IMG/VR virus record: IMGVR_UViG_3300021057_000011
Span: 1 to 64,000 of that record
Length of the DNA stretch: 64,000 nt
Direction: 5' to 3' (one strand)
Origin: a virus
Shown here: positions 46,962-56,042 of the stretch, one piece after another
How positions within the stretch are numbered: position 1 is the stretch's first letter
How the letters are laid out: every line of letters begins with the position of its first letter
The notes under the pieces: model-generated
The model's input: the letters and a program-made list of their open reading frames with translations, nothing else
Told to the model about the DNA's origin: nothing
Databases searched by the model: none
Program-made: the position numbers and the translations under genes

Positions 46962-48296
46962 TCAGGACTGGTCCTCCCGCGACACGGCGAACAGGGGCAT
47001 CCCATGCCCGTCGGTTTGCTCCATCCGTGCCTGCGTCTGCGACAGATCCGCCCGGTAGCCGAAGGCCATGCGCTCAAAGTCCCAGTCGCAGGTCCATTTC
47101 ACCCGTCGCTGAAAGCCGTCGCGCAGCTTGATCGCCTCGATGCCCATAAAGGGCAGGTCCCCACCATCAGACACCAGACGCAAAACCACCGAAGCATCGT
47201 TGACATAGGTCGGGGAATTGGCCGCGGCGGTGGAGGAGCCCTTGGACCCTTCCTGGTTGGTGACGATGCCGGGGATGTTATTGAGCATCAGCGCGTCCTT
47301 GAACCCGCCGGTGAGCTCCCCTTGCTTCTCCCATTTGTAACCGCCGGCAAAGAGATAGCCCCCGTCGAGGCCGACGATGTCGGGCTTGATCGCCCGGATC
47401 TTGGCCTGCATCAGCTGGATGCCCCCGCTGTCGGAGCCCTGGTCGATATAGAAGGGAGACAGGTTGCCCGATGCCCGCTTGTGGGCCAGGTCCTGCAGGA
47501 AGGCGAAATACTCCGCTTCCTGGATCGGATCGAGCTCGCTGCGGGCCAGGGCCCGGTACGGTAGGCCCGACATCAGAGCATCGAGGCGCAGACCCAGCTG
47601 CCGGATCGTCATTTCCTTGGTGAAGAGCAGGACCTTCTTCCCCATGCGGCTGGCGTGGACCAGGCACAGCAGCATCAGCCAGGTTTTTCCCAGGCCGGAT
47701 TTGCCGAGAATCGTCACAAGATCGCCGCCCTGAAAACCGATGATCTGCTCGTTGAGCGGTTCCCAGGGTGTGGGGATGAAGGTCTTGCGGATGTACTCGG
47801 GATCCTTGCGCCGCTGGTAATCCTGGTCTCGGACCTGGATATTGGCCGTGACGTCATCCGTCTCGGACTTCGCCAGCGACAAGGCATACTGGCTGGTGAA
47901 GTCCATTACGAGCTTCTCGAGATCCGCGACCAGCATCTGCTGCTGCGGAATCGGAGCCGCCTTTGCCGCCTCATTTTTGTCGATGATTTCCTTGGCCAGC
48001 CCAAGAAGGGATTCCTTGCGCTTGCGATCCTTGACCCGGTCGCAGTAGAAGCGCAGGGTTTCTTTCGGCGCGGCATAGAAAAACCCGAAGCGGGCCTGAA
48101 CGGTTTCCGGGTCCGGGACCTTACCGAACTGAACGTAGAAATTCTTGAGGAAGGTGAAAATATCGTCGTAGGGCTCCTTCAGCCAATTGGGCTCGATCTT
48201 TTCCTTAAGCGCGAGCGCGATATCGTTCTCGGCGATCAGGCTGCAGACGAAGCCCTTGTCGATATCAAGGGGTTGGACAGGCAGTTGCAGAGACAT
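46962..48296 (-). CDS. DnaB-type replicative helicase
   Basis: A 444-residue protein. The N-terminal domain (1-150) is helical; the RecA-like motor has Walker A LGKSGLGKT (198-205), LLFTKEMTIRQLGLRLDAL, and a later VGLDGGYLFAG in place of Walker B. It would unwind DNA ahead of the polymerase. The start MSLQLP overlaps the stop of the upstream gene (TGATG) with GGAG. Confidence 0.9.
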   Translation of the reverse strand: MSLQLPVQPLDIDKGFVCSLIAENDIALALKEKIEPNWLKEPYDDIFTFLKNFYVQFGKVPDPETVQARFGFFYAAPKETLRFYCDRVKDRKRKESLLGLAKEIIDKNEAAKAAPIPQQQMLVADLEKLVMDFTSQYALSLAKSETDDVTANIQVRDQDYQRRKDPEYIRKTFIPTPWEPLNEQIIGFQGGDLVTILGKSGLGKTWLMLLCLVHASRMGKKVLLFTKEMTIRQLGLRLDALMSGLPYRALARSELDPIQEAEYFAFLQDLAHKRASGNLSPFYIDQGSDSGGIQLMQAKIRAIKPDIVGLDGGYLFAGGYKWEKQGELTGGFKDALMLNNIPGIVTNQEGSKGSSTAAANSPTYVNDASVVLRLVSDGGDLPFMGIEAIKLRDGFQRRVKWTCDWDFERMAFGYRADLSQTQARMEQTDGHGMPLFAVSREDQS

Positions 48297-48730
48297 CAGT
48301 GCAGTAACTCCTCGAAAAGTGCTAGGGCCCGGGCCCATTTCGGGCTGGGCTTTTTGATTTTGGCCTTGACCTTGGTCACCAGCCGGCCGGCCCGGTGGGC
48401 GGCGGCCCAAACCGGATCGGCGGTAAAAAACACCACGCACTCGACCCGGCCGAGGTGGTAGCGCTCGCACACGAGAACCGTCGGTGCGATGTCCTCGAAC
48501 AGCGTGGCGAGCTCGTAGGAGGTCACCACGACAGTGTTCTGGTCGTAGAGCTTCGCCGCGTGCTCGAGGTTGTTGAGAGTGATCGGGTTCCAGCGGAAGG
48601 CATAGGGAGCGAGCCGGGGACATCTCCGCAGCAGCCAGCGCAGCAGCTTGGGGGTGTCCGTGTCGATGAAGAGACGGTAGTCCCAGGCCGCAGTGTGGCC
48701 GAAGTCGTTGGAGATGTCCCCGTGCTGCAT
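48296..48730 (-). CDS. Hypothetical protein, 144 aa, in replisome operon
   Basis: Starts MQHGDISNDFGHTAAW at 48730, overlapping the upstream stop (TGATG). An alpha/beta protein (TVVVTSYELATLFEDIAPTV; ECVVFFTADPVWAAAHRAGR) with a Lys-rich C-terminal part. Possibly a regulator or small nuclease-like protein, unproven. Confidence 0.75.
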   Translation of the reverse strand: MQHGDISNDFGHTAAWDYRLFIDTDTPKLLRWLLRRCPRLAPYAFRWNPITLNNLEHAAKLYDQNTVVVTSYELATLFEDIAPTVLVCERYHLGRVECVVFFTADPVWAAAHRAGRLVTKVKAKIKKPSPKWARALALFEELLH

Positions 48731-50070
48731 CAGGCGATGGCCGTCGCGCGGGTACGCTTGCCCTTCTTGTCCTGGCCCAGCAACCAACCGGCGACGTTTT
48801 CCTCGACATCGACCCGGAACTTGGGATTGAGGTTCTGGGCGAGCTCGGTGACGTCGTAGACCAGGTCGTAGGCCCCGATCCGCTTTTCGTCCTCGAGCCC
48901 CTGCGGCACCCGCTTTTCGTAGATCGGCTCTTCGATGCTGCGGGCGAGGTCCTTGGGAATCCGGCCCAGGAACTGGTTGAGCACGGCCTGGGCTTCGTTC
49001 TTGTTGTAGAGCACCTCTTCGGTGATCAGGGCGTGCATCCGGTCGATGATTTCGCCGCTGCCACCGTTGGCGAACCAACGGATGGCTTTGGCGATCAGGA
49101 TGTGAATAGCGTCCTCGGGCACGTTGATGTTCTTCTGGTTGAAGAGCTCGACCGCGCCGATCAGATCGACCACCCCGTTGAGACACTGCACGCACGTCCA
49201 GCTCGGTGAGAACTTGGACTTGCAGTAGTCGTTCTCGGAGTTCTGGAAAAAGATGCCCGGCCGGTAGACATGCCGGTTGGGCAGAATTTTTTCCTCGGCG
49301 CCGCCGAGAATCAGACGGAAGCTCATCATGTCGGCGGTGAGGTGGGCCTTGAGAACCTCATAACTACCGCCGCGCTCGGCCAGCTCCGACTTGAGGGCCT
49401 TGAGCAGCTGCAGCTGGGTCATCTGCTTTTTGTTGTGGGTCGTGATGCCCCGGACGATGTTTTCCCCGCCGACAGAAATCGTGCGCAGCGTCAGCGTCGG
49501 ATTTTCCTTGAGCTTGTTCTCAAGGATGTACTGGCGCATGAAGGCCTTCTGCTCGCTGTACCAGCCGGCGGGAATGTTGCCGGCGGACGTCAGCAGCTTG
49601 CTCTGCCCGAAGCTCGACAGCTTGTAGCCTTCGCCCCTGCAGATCAGCAGATCCACCGGCTGGCCATCGATGTCCCGGCTTTCGACCCGGACATCGTCGA
49701 CATCGAAGGTCCGCTCGCGGGTATTGGCGTTGAGCTCCTCGGCCACGAGGATCATGTCGTCGAGGGTGGGATTCTGCCGCCCGTTGCCGTAGTAGGTCTG
49801 CAGCAGGTTGTTGCCGGTGAGAATATCCACGGGCTTCAGGCCCGGTCGTACACTGGATGCCGGGGCCGGCACAGTATCGAGGAAGGCCGCGGACACCGGA
49901 TCGAGAGCCGGGGCATCGAACGTGTCCGCCTCGATGACGACGTCGCCGCCCTCGAAGCTGCCGGCATCGAAATCGGCCGGGGCCTCGGTCGGTTCGGCGT
50001 AGCCCGTCTCGGGTGCGTCCAGGGTCGCGGTGGTATCGGTGAAGTGATCGGGATTGAAGGTAAAGGTCAT
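48730..50070 (-). CDS. DUF932-like protein, 446 aa
   Basis: Residues 130-330 have the order of features seen in DUF932 proteins: a GQSKLLTSAGNIPAGWYS helix, LRTISVGGENIVRGITTHN, an AHLTADMMSFRLILGG region and RPGIFFQNSENDY then SWTCVQCLNGVV. The first 90 residues are acidic and Ala/Pro-rich. DUF932 proteins are found on phages and plasmids with unknown role. Start at the ATG at 50070 behind AAAGGAA. Confidence 0.55.
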   Translation of the reverse strand: MTFTFNPDHFTDTTATLDAPETGYAEPTEAPADFDAGSFEGGDVVIEADTFDAPALDPVSAAFLDTVPAPASSVRPGLKPVDILTGNNLLQTYYGNGRQNPTLDDMILVAEELNANTRERTFDVDDVRVESRDIDGQPVDLLICRGEGYKLSSFGQSKLLTSAGNIPAGWYSEQKAFMRQYILENKLKENPTLTLRTISVGGENIVRGITTHNKKQMTQLQLLKALKSELAERGGSYEVLKAHLTADMMSFRLILGGAEEKILPNRHVYRPGIFFQNSENDYCKSKFSPSWTCVQCLNGVVDLIGAVELFNQKNINVPEDAIHILIAKAIRWFANGGSGEIIDRMHALITEEVLYNKNEAQAVLNQFLGRIPKDLARSIEEPIYEKRVPQGLEDEKRIGAYDLVYDVTELAQNLNPKFRVDVEENVAGWLLGQDKKGKRTRATAIA

Positions 50071-50125
50071 GGGCAAAGATTCCTTTTCAATGTTTTTTTG
50101 TGTGGGTCAGGGTAAAAGCCAGAGA

Positions 50126-50761
50126 CTAGCGACTGTGACCACCTCCCATCAGTTTTTTCATCACGGCTTCTTTGGCCCGCGGCCGGTAATCGACCTCGGG
50201 CAGTTCCACCGTCACGTTCAACGCAAGGATCTCGTCCAGAAGAGAAGCGCCCAGCGCACTCTCGAGCTCGGCGTGGGTGGCGGAGGTGACGAAGAAGGTG
50301 ATTTTTCCGTTTTGACGCCGGCGCTTGAGCACATAGGCGACCAGCTCCGAAAGCGGCCGGGCCTTGGCTCGTGAGGCATCGAGCAGCCGGGGAAAATCGT
50401 CCAGGATCAGGACCGAGCAGGTCAGCAGATGCTGCACCCGTTCTGTCTGTGCCTCGGAGCTGTACTGAAAAACGGTTTCCGCCACGGCATCGAGATCGAC
50501 GCATTCCGGCTGCAGCGCGTAGGTCGCGCACAGATGCTTGGCGATGATCGACACCAGGGTGGTTTTCCCCGATCCCGGGATGCCCGTGATGGTCAGGCCC
50601 GTCTGCGTTGGGATCATGTCGGTGAAATTCTGGACGTAGGCCCGCGCGACACGCTGGGTCAGTTTATCCTCCAAGCTCTCGAAATCGAACTTCAACAGAT
50701 CGAGCCGAAAGCCGTGCTGAGTCAGGGCGTTGTACACCCACGGGGGCGTTGGGTCGGTCAT
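50126..50761 (-). CDS. DnaC/IstB-type helicase loader
   Basis: A 211-residue AAA+ ATPase: TGIPGSGKTTL Walker A, VLILDDFPRLLD Walker B, SATHAELESALGASLLDEIL sensor region. It would load the DnaB-type helicase. It starts at ATG 50761 behind GGAGGAAACC; a second ATG (50779) overlaps the previous stop and could add six residues. Confidence 0.85.
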   Translation of the reverse strand: MTDPTPPWVYNALTQHGFRLDLLKFDFESLEDKLTQRVARAYVQNFTDMIPTQTGLTITGIPGSGKTTLVSIIAKHLCATYALQPECVDLDAVAETVFQYSSEAQTERVQHLLTCSVLILDDFPRLLDASRAKARPLSELVAYVLKRRRQNGKITFFVTSATHAELESALGASLLDEILALNVTVELPEVDYRPRAKEAVMKKLMGGGHSR

Positions 50762-50775
50762 GGTTTCCTCCGTAG

Positions 50776-51837
50776 TCATGGGGTTTCAAAATCCTCCAAC
50801 GAAAAATCCGCTCGCAACACGCGAACCGGTCCCCTCGTCCCCGTCCGCGTCGGGTGACGGGTTTCCAGTTCCGCGGCGACATGGGTGACCATCTGCACCA
50901 GGCCACCCAGGGTCGGCAAATCCCAGCTCAGCCGCTCCATGCACTTGAGGGTCTTGAACTGGGTGATCCAGAACGTCACCAGAGCCCGGGAACGGACCAC
51001 ATCGCCCTGGTAGGCGGCCAGAAGGACTTTGGCCTTACCGACCTCAGCCCCGCGGCTGGAAGCGGCCTTTACGGGCAAATGGGGGTAAGTCTCGAGAAAG
51101 ACCTGGTAATAATGCTGAACCAGCTCGGCCGCCGGGCTGGGGGGGCGGCCGGTTCGGGGGGGCTTTTTAGCGGCCGCATTCGAATGCTTGACCAGAGCGG
51201 CTTCTTCCGCCTGTTTGATTCGGGCCAATTTATCAGCGGCGGAGGGTTTTTGACCAGACGGAGAGGGAGAGTAGCCAGGTGAGTCTTCAGCCGCTCTTTT
51301 TTGCTCTTCTTCCAAAGGGAGAGGATACCGAAACCCTTCTCCCTCTTCCTGGTTTTTCTCCTGGTCCGACTTTTCTGCTGCAGAAGAAGAATACGTAGTA
51401 TTCTTCTTCTTTTCTTTTAGTAATTGTTTATTAGACTGTGTATGGTCTGCCGACAGTCGGTTTTTCCCGCGTGTGGGTAAATCATACACACGGCTCGACC
51501 CGCATGAATCCTGGGGTTTAGGCTTCGGGGGTTTCAAAACCCATTTTTTTCCGCAAAACTGCTTTGTTTCCGGGTGTAGCTTGTTCTTGATTTCGAGCAA
51601 GTCGGCGTCTTTGAGTTCCTTGGTGGCCTTCCGCACCAGATGGTCGCTGCCTAAAAAGCTCTCGAGCACCTTCCGCTTGATTTCCCAACGGGAAATATTG
51701 GAGTTGAGATAGCCATACAGGGCTCTGGCTGCCAGGCTCAAATCATCTCGCATAAAGATGACGCGAGGCGTCATGACGAAACCTTCAGAGCCGCAGCCGG
51801 ATTCGTTTTCTAGTTCAATGCTTTCGTCATTCGCCAT
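50776..51837 (-). CDS. Replication initiator-like winged-helix protein
   Basis: A 353-residue protein. Residues 15-75 (FVMTPRVIFMRDDLSLAARA; LESFLGSDHLVRKATKELKD) look like the winged-helix domain of phage/plasmid replication initiators. A long disordered linker and a C-terminal helical domain follow (residues 240-330). It precedes the loader and helicase genes in the operon, so origin recognition is likely; the site it binds is unknown. Confidence 0.75.
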   Translation of the reverse strand: MANDESIELENESGCGSEGFVMTPRVIFMRDDLSLAARALYGYLNSNISRWEIKRKVLESFLGSDHLVRKATKELKDADLLEIKNKLHPETKQFCGKKWVLKPPKPKPQDSCGSSRVYDLPTRGKNRLSADHTQSNKQLLKEKKKNTTYSSSAAEKSDQEKNQEEGEGFRYPLPLEEEQKRAAEDSPGYSPSPSGQKPSAADKLARIKQAEEAALVKHSNAAAKKPPRTGRPPSPAAELVQHYYQVFLETYPHLPVKAASSRGAEVGKAKVLLAAYQGDVVRSRALVTFWITQFKTLKCMERLSWDLPTLGGLVQMVTHVAAELETRHPTRTGTRGPVRVLRADFSLEDFETP

Positions 51838-51839
51838 CG

Positions 51840-53057
51840 TTATGTCTCCATCAGGGTTTTAAAAGTGATTTGCTCGGTCTGTCGATCGCTGGTCGAGGGC
51901 TGGACCCTATAGATCCGCAGCGGCGTGTGCGGCGCGAGGGTATCCGCCAGCACAGCGACCCTCGCCACGTCGCGCCAGATAGGCCTAGAAGCGTCTTTGA
52001 CCACCCGGGAGGGGACAGATATCTTCGGGGTGAACGGCACCCCTTCTGAGCCCTCCCAGAGGCCCAATTGAAGGCGGCAGGTTTCGCCCTGGTTTTCGAA
52101 GTGCAGCAGCAGGAAGGTGTACCAGCGGGTGCCGGGGGAAAGGGCGGCCCCGTGGGAGTAGATGTAGGGCTTCTGATCGCAGTGGCGAAAGACCAGGGTC
52201 TGGCCCGGAGCCCCTTCCTTGGGGCACTCCGTCGCCGGCCGCAGGCCGATGGATTCGGCAATCGCCGGCAGGAGCTTCTTGCGGGCGCTCCAGCGGTGGC
52301 GGGAGTAGTCCTGCCCCCAGTACAGGACATCGGCCAGGGTCCAGGCCGGGGTGTCGGTGTAGGGGTCTGTCGAGTGGACAGTAAAGACCAGGCCGAAGTC
52401 CCGTTTGACCTTGCGCAGCTGGCTCAAAAAGGCGGCATGGCGAACGCTGGGTAATTCTGTCTTGATCCACTGCTTGCGGCTGTGGGGAACCTGCTTGAGG
52501 CTGTAGCCGTAGAAGGTGTTGTTGAGCTTGTAGAGCAGCCAGATCGTAAAGGGCCCGCTGTGGCGGTAGACCAGGTCGAAGTCCTTGCTGGTCAGCAATT
52601 TGTACTGGGCGGCAGTGGAAGCTCGCCAGAGTGGCCGGAGCCAGGGGACCGGCAGGCATTTCAAATACTTCTCGAGCAGGGTGTAGAGCCCGGTGAGGTC
52701 GGTGGCGAACTTGGGCCCGCCGTTGCGGAGGTTGAAGGAGTAGGGAAAACTTTCGTTCACCGGCATCACCCAGCTGGTGTGCGCGCTGTAGTGCTCATTA
52801 TGCGGGTCGGTGGTGTAGCGGTAGTTCCGCAGGGAGGTGGGGTGGGTATGGATCTTGGTGAAGCAGAGCTCGGCGATGGCGAGCAGGTTCTTCAGGGGCA
52901 GCTGCTTCCAAAAAGCGGCGGGAAGGTGGCAGGGGGTTCCCCCGGATTTGAACAGGACCGTGGCCAGGCCCCAATCGGTCAAGGCCCGCTTGGCTTGAAC
53001 CATGCCAGCGGCACAAAAGGTGTGAAATTTCCAGATACGTCGGTCGCGCGCGCCCAT
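51840..53057 (-). CDS. Hypothetical protein, 405 aa
   Basis: A large unrecognised protein in front of the initiator gene; basic, aromatic-rich alpha/beta (LTDWGLATVLFKSGGTPCHL; IWLLYKLNNTFYGYSLKQVP). The start at 53057 has only a weak ribosome site; MVQAKRAL 17 residues later is an alternative. Confidence 0.75.
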   Translation of the reverse strand: MGARDRRIWKFHTFCAAGMVQAKRALTDWGLATVLFKSGGTPCHLPAAFWKQLPLKNLLAIAELCFTKIHTHPTSLRNYRYTTDPHNEHYSAHTSWVMPVNESFPYSFNLRNGGPKFATDLTGLYTLLEKYLKCLPVPWLRPLWRASTAAQYKLLTSKDFDLVYRHSGPFTIWLLYKLNNTFYGYSLKQVPHSRKQWIKTELPSVRHAAFLSQLRKVKRDFGLVFTVHSTDPYTDTPAWTLADVLYWGQDYSRHRWSARKKLLPAIAESIGLRPATECPKEGAPGQTLVFRHCDQKPYIYSHGAALSPGTRWYTFLLLHFENQGETCRLQLGLWEGSEGVPFTPKISVPSRVVKDASRPIWRDVARVAVLADTLAPHTPLRIYRVQPSTSDRQTEQITFKTLMET

Positions 53058-53224
53058 GAGAAGGTGACCATGCCAGAGAGGATGGTGAGACCTGTGATAG
53101 CTAAGTAGCTACGGGGTAGACCGATGTGACCTGCAAGCAGATCTGAGACCAGAGGGTGACCCAATCAGCAAAGCATGCCCTTTAGGCTAAGTCAATACCC
53201 TCGTTCAACCCTATAGGGTGGAGC
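53058..53224. other. Intergenic gap with 12-bp palindrome
   Basis: 167 bases without a convincing gene. A perfect 12-bp palindrome ACCCTATAGGGT lies at 53209-53220. A tRNA-like GTTCAA motif lies nearby, but no acceptor stem can be built. Confidence 0.5.
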
Positions 53225-53875
53225 CTATGCTTTACGATTTGCGGCAGCCTCCGGTGACACAAATGTGTATCCTTCGAGCTCCTGGTCTGTGTCGAGGTAT
53301 GTTTTAGCCAGTATCCTATGGCTCGTAAATCCCAAATATTTTTTGGCAGCTTTAAATGTGTGGAAGGCGCCTACGAGTTCAGAACCTTTATACACAACAA
53401 CTGGCTTGAAATTTTTTGAATAGTTTCCGTACCATGTGGTTACCCGAATGTTATCTAGACTATATCCTTTGGAATCATCTAGGCGATCTAGGCTAGGTTT
53501 GAAATTTCTGTTTTTATCTCCATCTAGCCAAGTCGTGTAGATCTTCAGATATACCGGATCGTTCAGGTACCGGTCTATTAGTTCTGCCAAGGTATATGTT
53601 GGTGGAGGATGTCCCCTTCTTTTACTATTTATTACTTGAGCGCTGAACAACATATGCAAGATTCCTTTCGGAGTCTCCTCCCACTTTTCACCATAGCCCA
53701 GCTCCTTAACCGTGTTACCAAGGGGAAGTTCGTTGGTGCACGTCGGGGGGTATTTGACTGAGGGGTCCTCGCCGTACCTTGCTACTTGCCTCAGCCAAGC
53801 ATTTCTTCGTCGTGTCTCATTTCGTTTGATTTGTGCTGCTATGACTAGTTGATCGCGACCCTTATCATCCGACAT
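53225..53875 (-). CDS. HNH homing-type endonuclease with NUMOD1-like end
   Basis: A 216-residue protein. SLDRLDDSKGYSLDNIR (128-144) is the HNH core seen in phage homing endonucleases; the C-terminus from residue 156 (KPVVVYKGSELVGAFHTFKA) resembles a NUMOD1 DNA-binding helix-turn-helix. It is visibly richer in A+T than its neighbours, consistent with a recently acquired free-standing homing gene. No intron boundary was found next to it. Start MSDDKG at 53875 behind AAAGGTG. Confidence 0.8.
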   Translation of the reverse strand: MSDDKGRDQLVIAAQIKRNETRRRNAWLRQVARYGEDPSVKYPPTCTNELPLGNTVKELGYGEKWEETPKGILHMLFSAQVINSKRRGHPPPTYTLAELIDRYLNDPVYLKIYTTWLDGDKNRNFKPSLDRLDDSKGYSLDNIRVTTWYGNYSKNFKPVVVYKGSELVGAFHTFKAAKKYLGFTSHRILAKTYLDTDQELEGYTFVSPEAAANRKA

Positions 53876-53950
53876 AAGTTTCACCTTTCTGGTTTTAGCT
53901 ATTCTTCGTCAAGATCCATTACTTTAAGGGGGTCGGATGGTTTGCATGGG

Positions 53951-54157
53951 TTAACTCTCTCCTTCGGTAGTCATGAGTTGTCGGTACATCTGCCAGCGTT
54001 TTTCAACGTCGGCCAAGTAGCGGTTGAGCTGGTCGAAGCTGTGGGGTTTGGTTTCATCGCCTTGATCCAGCAGCTCGTCCAAAAAGGCGGCAGCAGAGGA
54101 CAGGGCATAGTAGAGCTGCTCCGCGATCGGGTAGACGGAAACGGCGTTAGGTTTCAT
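53951..54157 (-). CDS. Hypothetical helical protein, 68 aa
   Basis: A single helical domain (AEQLYYALSSAAAFLDELLD; FDQLNRYLADVEKRWQMYRQ). ATG 54157 or 54160. Overlaps its right neighbour. Unrecognised. Confidence 0.7.
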   Translation of the reverse strand: MKPNAVSVYPIAEQLYYALSSAAAFLDELLDQGDETKPHSFDQLNRYLADVEKRWQMYRQLMTTEGES

Positions 54158-54503
54158 CACAGTGGGGCTCCTTATTCAAGATCATGTGGATGTAGCGGAG
54201 CTCCTCTTCGAAATCAAGGGTGAGGAGTTTAGTGAGGCCGTGCTGTGCCGCCTCCAGGGTGGGGTACGTTTCGAAATCACCCAGCTCATACCGCCCATCT
54301 GGTTCGGCGTTGTAGAGCCGGGCCTGGACGTTGTAGTACCAGCCAGGATCAAACACCGGGTCGGTTTCTTTCATCAGGGTGCAGATGTCGAACACCCTGC
54401 CGGGTTTAGTTGGGTGTGGAATATGGGCCCGCCATTCCGTCCCTGGTGAGGACTCAGTCCAGATAAGTCCCATGTAGCGACGCGGAGAATCAACCTGTGA
54501 CAT
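54147..54503 (-). CDS. Hypothetical protein, 118 aa
   Basis: Begins MSQVDSPRRYMGLIWTESSP; a WYYNVQARLYN segment and an LEAAQHGLTKLLTLDFEEEL end suggest an alpha/beta domain. Coupled at both ends. Unrecognised. Confidence 0.75.
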   Translation of the reverse strand: MSQVDSPRRYMGLIWTESSPGTEWRAHIPHPTKPGRVFDICTLMKETDPVFDPGWYYNVQARLYNAEPDGRYELGDFETYPTLEAAQHGLTKLLTLDFEEELRYIHMILNKEPHCDET

Positions 54504-55083
54504 GGAAGATCTCCCACTGCTTGGCTTCCTGCCGCTCTTTTTTAACTGCTTCAACGACCTCGGCCAGCTCTTCTTTCAGCCGCTCCTCGGCATACTCCTG
54601 CCCGACATAGCCCCAGCAGGAATCCCGGTCCTCGCCATCGACTTCGATCACCCAGCCCCAGCAGTTGCCATTGCACCAGTCGCTGTACTCCTGCAGGCAG
54701 TGGGTGATTTGCTTTTGCAGCCGCTCCTCGGGGGTGACGGTATCCCAGGGGTCTTGCTTGTAGGCCGCGTGGTCCTCGATCAGATTGGGGCCGAGGATGA
54801 AGTAGCCGGCGAAGGAAACGTCCCATTCCCGGTCCGGGTAATCGCCCTGATCGCGCAGTCCGTAATGCACCAGCCCGTGCTCGTAGCGTTCGATCGGGAA
54901 GGCCAACGGATCATCCTGGTACTGCTCCAAAAGGCTGTGGTTGTAGTTCATCCGGCCGCGCTCGAAGAGCTTCAGCTCTCCGTCGTCACCCAAGGGGCAG
55001 GAGCAATCTGGGTCCTGCTCGAGCCAGCCTCGGATGGCAACCCCTTCGACAATGATCGTTTGTTCGCATTCACGGTGTACCAT
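54490..55083 (-). CDS. Hypothetical protein with Cys cluster, 197 aa
   Basis: Cys/Trp-rich (CSCPLGDDGE, CNGNCWGW) with a helical C-terminus (ERLKEELAEVVEAVKKERQE). Unrecognised; metal binding is possible. Confidence 0.75.
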   Translation of the reverse strand: MVHRECEQTIIVEGVAIRGWLEQDPDCSCPLGDDGELKLFERGRMNYNHSLLEQYQDDPLAFPIERYEHGLVHYGLRDQGDYPDREWDVSFAGYFILGPNLIEDHAAYKQDPWDTVTPEERLQKQITHCLQEYSDWCNGNCWGWVIEVDGEDRDSCWGYVGQEYAEERLKEELAEVVEAVKKERQEAKQWEIFHVTG

Positions 55084-55573
55084 CTTCCCAAATCAGTCCT
55101 TTCGCAAAGTAATAGCCGTCCCGGATCGGCGGGCCGTGGAAATCCGTCTGAATGTTCGGAGCCCGGTCCCCGCTGTAGGTTTTTGTCTTGCTCTCCGGGT
55201 GCTTGGCGAAGAGACAGTAGTAATAGACCTCATAGCCGGAGGCCCGGTTGACATAGCCCGTGACGCGGAACCCGGTCCAGACCAGCTCATTGGAGGCTTT
55301 GAGCAGATCCTTCAGGTAGGCCAAAATGGCGAGTGGGTCCGCGTCCCGTAGCCAGTTCAGGTAGTTTTTGGCCTTAGGTAGATGCCTATCCCCGGCGGCC
55401 TTGCGCTGCTCATAGGGGAGCCGGTCGCCGTAAGCGTTCCAGAATTTGTCCCGTTCCTCATAGATGTCGGGGAACTCGAACTGGCGGATCAGCATGTTGT
55501 TCGCCGGCCGCGGGTTAGAGTAATGCATCGCCCCAAACCGATACGGTTCAGCATGGCTAACTCGACGTTCCAT
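55070..55573 (-). CDS. Hypothetical protein, 167 aa
   Basis: Start at 55573 behind GGAGGTGGG. An aromatic-rich alpha/beta protein (YEVYYYCLFAKHPESKTKTY). Unrecognised. Confidence 0.75.
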   Translation of the reverse strand: MERRVSHAEPYRFGAMHYSNPRPANNMLIRQFEFPDIYEERDKFWNAYGDRLPYEQRKAAGDRHLPKAKNYLNWLRDADPLAILAYLKDLLKASNELVWTGFRVTGYVNRASGYEVYYYCLFAKHPESKTKTYSGDRAPNIQTDFHGPPIRDGYYFAKGLIWEDGTP

Positions 55574-56042
55574 CTCCCACCTCCTTTTCGCACAGATCTT
55601 GCAGGGTGTGAAGAATCCGCTCGGCCCAGTCATAGGCGCAATCGGCCTCTTCCTGGTTGCGGGCATCGCGTTCCCATATCGCCAGAATGCGCTGAAACCG
55701 TTCCAGCGGCGGCAGAGGAATCCGCCCATCCGCCAATTGCTCCAACTCGAGCTTGATGCACAGCCACTCAAACTCCTCTTCGACGGGCGAGTAGGTCTGC
55801 TCCAGCCCGGGCTTGGTGATATAGGTCCGGCCGTAGCCATCGAGATGCGTGAAGTGTTCCCCCCGCTCGGTCTGGCTGGTTAGGTGGTAATGGAAGCGCA
55901 GGGTCGGCATGGGCGGGGCCAAATGGGTCGGTCCCCCGGGCGTGAGGGTGTACTTTTTCTGCGCGACGGGTTGAATGTTGTCGACTGTGGCGCGCACCAG
56001 AAGCTGCCCCACCTGTCGTTCATAGTAAATGGTCTCGGCCAT
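55557..56042 (-). CDS. Hypothetical protein, 161 aa
   Basis: A beta-rich first half (TIYYERQVGQLLVRATVDNI) and helical second half (RFQRILAIWERDARNQEEAD). Unrecognised. Confidence 0.75.
   Translation of the reverse strand: MAETIYYERQVGQLLVRATVDNIQPVAQKKYTLTPGGPTHLAPPMPTLRFHYHLTSQTERGEHFTHLDGYGRTYITKPGLEQTYSPVEEEFEWLCIKLELEQLADGRIPLPPLERFQRILAIWERDARNQEEADCAYDWAERILHTLQDLCEKEVGDGTSS

Noticed and set aside
53180-53220. tRNA-like GTTCAA sequence
   Set aside because: No acceptor stem, anticodon arm or CCA-adjacent stem can be built; only the palindrome remains.
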